A stretch of DNA of 64,000 nucleotides, taken from positions 14,347,726 to 14,411,725 of the forward strand of contig NC_063437.1 in the NCBI RefSeq assembly GCF_020379485.1, read 5' to 3'. Positions 58,906 through 64,000 of the stretch are shown here, one piece after another. A model generated the notes under the pieces. It saw only the letters and a program-made list of their open reading frames with translations, had not been told where the DNA came from and did no database searches. Every line of letters begins with the position of its first letter. Within the stretch, counting starts at the first letter, position 1. The position numbers and the translations under genes are program-made. The DNA is from Brassica napus. Taxonomy: Eukaryota; Streptophyta; Magnoliopsida; Brassicales; Brassicaceae.

Positions 58906-61668
58906 TTACCTTTTAGCCTTTAGCATTGTGGAGCTTCTGCGTTCGTTTCGACCAAAAACGTTCATGAACCACTCTTGTTTGCATGAGAACAATATGTACC
59001 CAATCGTCAATCCAAATACAACACCAGGTCCAAATCCTATCGCAGCTGCCACCCAACTCACCACCTCTTCTTTTTCTTCCTCTGGTTTCGACTTTTCATG
59101 CTGCTGTGGTGCAGGCGCGTGGATATCTCTGCAAACTTCATCGAGAGCCGGACCAAAGAGTCCAGAGTTCTCCTCGAACGAAGAGCACTTTTGTCTCCGA
59201 AACTGAGTGCCTCCTGGTACTAGACCAACAAGCTGATTGTGAGAAAAGTTCATGTAGGAAAGATACGAGAGGCTCCCTAGCTCTTGTGGAATTTCTCCGG
59301 AAAGCTTGTTTTGGGAAACGTCCAGTGACTCGAGAGCTGTCAAGTTTCCCATAGATGATGGGATGTGATGGGTGAAAGCGTTGTATGATAAGTTGAGCAC
59401 ATGAAGCTCTTTTAATGCACCGATGGACCGTGGAATCTCTCCTTCGAGTTTGTTTCCAGAGAAGTCGAGTGCGGTGTAGATTTTAAGAATACGTACCAGC
59501 TCCATCTCTATACCTTTATTCGTCAAAACCATTGAGTCATGATAATAGCCAAAAGAATCTCCCATGTACTTTTCTTTAGACCGATCTTCGTTAGCCTTAA
59601 GTGATGACATGGCACTCCAGTTCACAAAGTAATTTGAAGGCAAAGTTCCTGTTGAGAACAAAAGCTGATTAATTTAGGAAACTTAAGAGCAAAAAAAAAC
59701 GAATTGATACAAATATATCCGTTTAGGATTGTATATTGATCATATGAATGAATAAATTTACAATATTTTCCGAATTTATTATAACAGTCTCAAAATCTTA
59801 TTTTCTTTTACAAAAATAATTTTCATAATCGTAAAAAGCGTACCATTGAAGTGATTATCTGATACGTCTATGATTCTCAACGTAGGAAATGAGGCTTGAT
59901 GTACCGGTCCATGAAATTCATTGGAGCGTAAGACAAGAACTTGAAGATGTTTTAGGGAACTCAACCAGACAGGAAAGGTGTCACTGATTCTGTTGCTTTC
60001 CACATTCAAAACTTCAAGAGTTGAGAAATGGATCAAAGATCTTGGAAGCTTACCCGTGAGTTGGTTATGCCCGACATCAAGCGACCTTAGACTTGCAAAT
60101 GTGTTATTTGGAAGATCTCCACTAAGATGATTCTGACGAAGGTTTAAAAATGAAATATTGCTCTTGAGGTTTCCCATACAATGAGGGATGACACCGTTGA
60201 GGTTATTGCTAGACAAATCAAGAGTGATTAGAGAGCGCATATCACATATGAAAGAGGGAATCTCACCCGTGAAATTGTTATTGGAGCCAACCAAGTACTG
60301 CATAGATAGTCCAAGTTTCGTTGATCTTTCAAAACCAATGAACATGTTGTAGGAAAGATCCACAAAATTCAAAGTTGGTAGTGTCCATAGCCATCCAGGA
60401 ACATGACCTTTGATTTTGTTGTTGGAAATGTCGAGATTCGTCAATTTTTTTTGGGTTCTTAAGAGCTCAGGAAACTCGGTGATACCGCATCCTGACAAGT
60501 ACAACTGACTTATCATTTGCAAATGATGATTCACACCTGAACTTTTGTTGGTGGTTGAAACATGGTTCCCAGAGAGATCCAGTAAGAAGATTGACTTGAG
60601 ATTCGAGTGTAAGATTGCATTCAAGTCAACAGTAGTGGGGGTGTTTAAATGGGATATATTAAGAAGTTGAAGCAACTTGAGATTCGAGAAGACACTAAAG
60701 TCAACCGGGCCTTGAGTGTTTAAACGAGAAAGGTCAAGGTCTTGAAGGTTTACTAATTTGGAAACGGATTTTGGGATGGGTCCTATGAAGTTGTTATTGC
60801 CAAGGACTAATGATGTTAATTTAGATGGTGAAGATATATTGCCAAATTCAAGAGTACCTTTGAGTTGGTTATCTCTCAAATCAACATAAGTCAAAGAAGG
60901 AATAGTGAATAGAGAAGAAGAGAGAGTTCCACTAAAAGAGTTGTCCCATGCCTCAAAGTACTCCAAGTTGTAGAGTGAACTCATGTTAGAAGGAAGTGTG
61001 CCAGTAAATTGATTGTGGGAGAGATATAAATCCGATAACATTTCAAGATTGAGAAGGGAATGTGGGAAGTTGCCACTAAGTTTATTGAATTCAACGCTTA
61101 AGAGGTTCATCTGGTTCATACTGCCAAAAGATGGCAACTCACCAATGAAATCATTACCAGAAAGATCAAGAATGGTAAGATGTGAAAGATTTCCAACTGA
61201 AGAAGGGATCCAACCACTAAAATAATTTTTAGAAAGGTCGAGAGTGGTAAGATGAGAAAAATTTCCAATAGAAGGTGAGATGTGACCACTAAAATAATTA
61301 TATGAGAGGTCGAGAGTGGTTAGGTTTTTAACCTTATAAAGACTGCTATTGGAATGAAGTCGACCATGGAGGCAGCTGCGACTAAGGTCTAGCTCGATCA
61401 CTTCCCAAGACTTGGTGTCACATGTGATACCATCCCAATCGCAACAGTCACTATTAATTGCCCATGACTCCGTCTTGGGACGAATGCCGTCCAAACAAGG
61501 TTTCTTTATCTCAAACTCGTTCTTGAACGTGAGAAGTGCATCTCTTTGTACAGGATGACACAAGTGTCGAGCAGGAGCTGTAAACACGGCCGTGAAATTA
61601 TAAATGAAAAAGAGAAGAAAAGGAAGAGTAATATGAATGATACTCCTTGAATTCCAAGAGCCTTTCAT
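58906..61668 (-). CDS. Leucine-rich-repeat receptor-like protein (RLP), 2 exons
   Basis: Cell-surface LRR protein without a kinase, of the Cf-9/RLP class, which perceives pathogen or developmental signals together with SOBIR1/BAK1-type kinases. Exons 61668-59844 and 59648-58906 give 2568 nt, 855 residues. The 195-bp intron has a GTACGC donor and a TTCTCAACAG acceptor and restores the family phrase across the junction, so the gene is not broken. Domains: signal peptide (residues 1-30); cysteine-paired N-cap with SDCCDWDGITCD; about 25 LRRs such as LTTLDLSKNYFSGWIPSSVG; an island region before the last repeats; the C-terminal cap; an acidic stretch (KPEEEKEEV); one membrane helix with GxxxG spacing (AAIGFGPGVVFGLTIGYILF, about 806-830); and a 25-residue basic tail. 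It is not expected at this place in Arabidopsis, so it probably arrived or was retained differently. Confidence 0.93.
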
Positions 61669-61764
61669 TTTTTTCTATGTATGATAGTTTGGCTGAATAT
61701 TAACAATGAAAAAGTAGAGATGAAAATTTGAGATGGTATTATGGTTGCATACTTGCATAACCAT

Positions 61765-61775
61765 CTATTTATATA
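61765..61775 (-). promoter_or_regulatory. Probable TATA box of the RLP gene
   Basis: On the minus strand TATATAAATAG lies about 97 bp upstream of the RLP start codon, a near-consensus plant TATA box at a suitable distance. Inference from sequence only. Confidence 0.55.
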
Positions 61776-62025
61776 TACATAATTGTATAATATATTTTAT
61801 AAAGATAAATTCAATCAAGTTGACTCACTAATAGTTTTTCTACCAAGTCTTCTTGAAGTTGGAAAGGGTGGGTGAAAAGTCTTTTGTGTTGAATTCTCGA
61901 TTTTTATACATTTTGGTTGTTTTACTGGAAAGTTCATATGTCCTTGTCTAAAACCAACTGCAAGCTAACATATTCCACATAAGCGAAGAATAACAAAAAT
62001 GTAAACAGTACAAGCACGAAGACTC

Positions 62026-62480
62026 CATTTTTTTTTGAAGAAATATATTATAAATTAGTTCGATAAACGAAAATAGGTTTCGGTTACGAGCTCGATTCAA
62101 ACAAAAGCTTCCTAGTCTACCAATTACAACACTAGCTTCGTCCACCCACTAAACCCGGTATATTCCGCTAGTCTGTTTCTAGCAACTCTAAGAAATCGAT
62201 TCTTGTTCTCAACCGTCAATGATGATCACGAAAAAGTGAGGTTCTCCTTGTCGTCTCGGATGTCGGGAGTTCCCGTGTCGTCTATGGAGTAGCTAGGTCG
62301 CGATGATCTTCTCGAAACTTATAACCGTCACCTCCATAACACACAAACGCTATCGAAGAACGGATTTAGAACACAAACCATTTAAAAACCGATCCAAAAC
62401 CGGCTATACAGACTTCGAGAGTGCCGAACCGGTCAATGGCCTAGAGATGCGAGGACCCAAGCCACGAACGCGAGGACCCC
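62026..62480 (-). mobile_element. Minus-strand retroposon with long target duplication
   Basis: A 455-bp segment with a T-run at its left end (about 62028-62036), which is a poly(A) tail on the minus strand, after the tail-like ATATATTTCTTC. It is flanked by a 28-bp direct repeat with one mismatch (61998-62025 and 62481-62508, beginning AATGTAAACAGTACAA). No ORF with a known domain. It could be a SINE or a 5'-truncated LINE. Confidence 0.72.
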
Positions 62481-62508
62481 AATGTAAACAGTACAATCAC
62501 GAAGACTC

Positions 62509-63442
62509 AATTATGCTTGATCAAAGAAATATAGGAAGAGTTAAATCTAATAATAAATATTTTTTCCACAACGCCTTCATGAAACTTTTGAGCTATGAAA
62601 GATTTGAACTCATCATAAGGTGAGCTGAATTGAACGGGGATAATTCGTTTTGCAACCCCCTATATAATCTACATATCCGAACATGTATTTAAAACGAAAC
62701 TAAACCATACTGGCTATGCATGGCGTGTCACGTATGGGTATAATTTAGTTTGTGTTCACCAAATGTCTCATGGTCTAACCTTATTTGAGCTATTCAAAGT
62801 ACACTCAAAGGTGAGCCTAGGCATGTGGGTTCGAACAGTTTAAGTAATTCAAGTAGGGTAGTTCAGAATTTGGATATTTCGGTTTGACCAAAATTCACCG
62901 AATTGAATCGGAAAAAAGTTTGGGTCGGTTCAGTTCAGTATTTTGTTAGTCCGGTTTAATTTTTCTTTTTTTACCAAAATGACTGAATTTTTTTGTTTCG
63001 ATAATATTTTGGTTAAATTCAGGTAATTTCAGCTCAAAAATTTGGTTAGTTATGTTCAAAATTTGGTTAACAATTTAAAAAAAAAATAAATAAATAAACT
63101 AACCAATTAACCAAAAACCAAAGTATTTTATAAACTTGTCGAATCGAACCAAACTTCTCATCGAACTAATCGAAATTTCGGTTTGGTTCAAAATCCAGAG
63201 GCTTAGTTGAGCCGAGATCAATTGGAATAAACACCGACGAACAGAAGATAAGGCTATCACCCTAGTTTCGTTGAAAGAGGATACAAAAACTATTGTTTAC
63301 TGTTTGGTTCATGATAAAACTCAATTCGATAAAAATCTCTCGATTCGGTTTAAATTCGAATAACCTCGGTTCGATTCGGTTTGTAGTCTCTCCACACATT
63401 TAGCAAAATTGGAGACTAGTGCAGTCTCCGCCTCCCTCCTCC
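62509..63442. other. Upstream region of the YbeY gene, AT-rich
   Basis: No gene. Contains runs of GGTTYGGTTC/GAACCGAA-type words (62880-63200 and 63340-63390), a low-complexity pattern common in this family's intergenic DNA. The YbeY promoter should be at the right end. I see no clear TATA box. Confidence 0.4.
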
Positions 63443-64000
63443 ATGCTCTCTCGTCTCTCCCCAATCCTCCGCCATAACCGTCTCTTCTCCGCAGAAGCGC
63501 GTGCAATGACACGCGCATCTCTCTACCACCACGCCCGTGTCCTCCAGCCCCTACTCGTTCGCTCTTCTCCGAGAATCGCCCTTGCGACCACACCGAATCT
63601 TCTCAATGTTTCCTCCTCCGATTCCTCTTCCATGTTCCACCGGAGATTCCACGCCCTACGCAATATCGTCGGAGGAGGAGATTGGAAGCTTCCGAAGCCA
63701 GCAGCGGGTCGCGTGTTCGCGGAGAGGAGAGAGTACAGGAAGATGAGGAAGAGAGCGCCTAAGAGAAAGCAAGAACTCGAGCTCAGCGTGAGCATCTGCA
63801 TCGAAGAGCAGCTTCCTGACGATACCGAGATTCAGGTTCTTAGTCTTTGACGCTACTCGAAAATTCAGATTTAGCTTATTATAATCATTCTTTTTGTAGA
63901 ATATTGCGGAGATGCTTCGTGTCAATGTTCCCATGGCGATGAAGCTGGCCTTCAACGGTTTGAAAGATTCCAAGTATAAAACGAGAGAAACTGATATAGA
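63443..64000 (+). CDS. YBEY: Chloroplast YbeY-type endoribonuclease / HAD-domain protein, 5' part (partial)
   Basis: Exon 1 is 63443-63835 and exon 2 starts at 63900 and runs off the window. The first 110 or so residues are Ser/Arg-rich, a plastid presequence, followed by KRKQELELSVSICIEEQLPD and then NIAEMLRVNVPMAMKLAFNG, the start of the YbeY domain as I recall it from Arabidopsis At2g25870. In Arabidopsis that protein matures plastid rRNA and carries a C-terminal HAD-like hydrolase domain. The catalytic histidines and the HAD part would lie beyond the window. Another in-frame ATG at codon 22 could be the true start. Confidence 0.85.

Noticed and set aside
59649..59843. Apparent frameshift or truncation splitting the RLP gene
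   Set aside because: The gap has a GT donor and an AG acceptor, and exon phases join exactly (1825 + 743 nt = 856 codons), so it is a normal intron.

Overview
The window is nuclear DNA from a plant of the mustard family, most likely Brassica or a close relative. Genes have GT-AG introns, intergenic DNA is AT-rich and packed with plant transposons, and the single-copy genes read as close relatives of consecutive Arabidopsis thaliana chromosome 2 loci. From memory, not searched, these are the interval At2g25737 to At2g25870. No prokaryotic features, tRNA or rRNA genes were seen.

Host genes from left to right: a 12-exon TauE/SafE-type anion exporter (538-3142, +); a DUF810/MUN-like trafficking protein (13446-17190, -); the tonoplast aquaporin TIP4;1 (21369-23928, +); a DYW-class PPR RNA-editing factor (24108-25940, -); a DREB-type AP2/ERF transcription factor (26980-27591, +); an organellar YebC/TACO1-like protein (35676-37350, -); a nuclear poly(A) polymerase, PAPS2-like (44549-48455, -); organellar tryptophanyl-tRNA synthetase OVA4 (55474-58214, +); an LRR receptor-like protein (58906-61668, -); and the start of the chloroplast YbeY-type gene (63443-64000, +, cut by the window edge). 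For the multi-exon genes I placed every splice site by eye. The exon lengths sum to whole codons in each complete gene; only the last exon of the poly(A) polymerase is unsettled. The genes are independent plant transcription units. Four (YebC, OVA4, YbeY and the PPR protein) serve organelle gene expression.

The space between genes is mostly mobile DNA, and many copies can be bounded by their target-site duplications. They are: a 5'-truncated LINE with an RNase H domain (4329-8291), lying inside an older GCGGT-rich element (about 4094-11330); two Helitrons (8703-10062, and 22055-23345 inside TIP4;1 intron 2); two related MITEs, both in introns (16244-16387, 47870-48016); a minus-strand retroposon (18446-19714); a decayed Athila-like gag piece (about 19900-20460); a Mutator-like element (29651-33315); a young, intact-looking Ty1-copia element (37488-43712) with identical LTRs, inserted 137 bp upstream of the YebC start codon; a second LINE with two long ORFs (about 49385-54360); an unclassified 818-bp element with a 16-bp duplication that itself carries a nested insertion (54467-55284); and a minus-strand retroposon (62026-62480).

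The most unusual object is the 3.67-kb Mutator-like element at 29651-33315. It has no long ORF but is filled with dozens of copies of the core GACGACTT and its reverse complement, usually as facing pairs. About 830 bp of it forms an inverted repeat with roughly 400-bp arms and a 27-nt loop. I propose it is a non-autonomous MULE whose motif arrays are targets for a sequence-specific protein, possibly of the VANC anti-silencing type, and whose hairpin is a likely small-RNA source.
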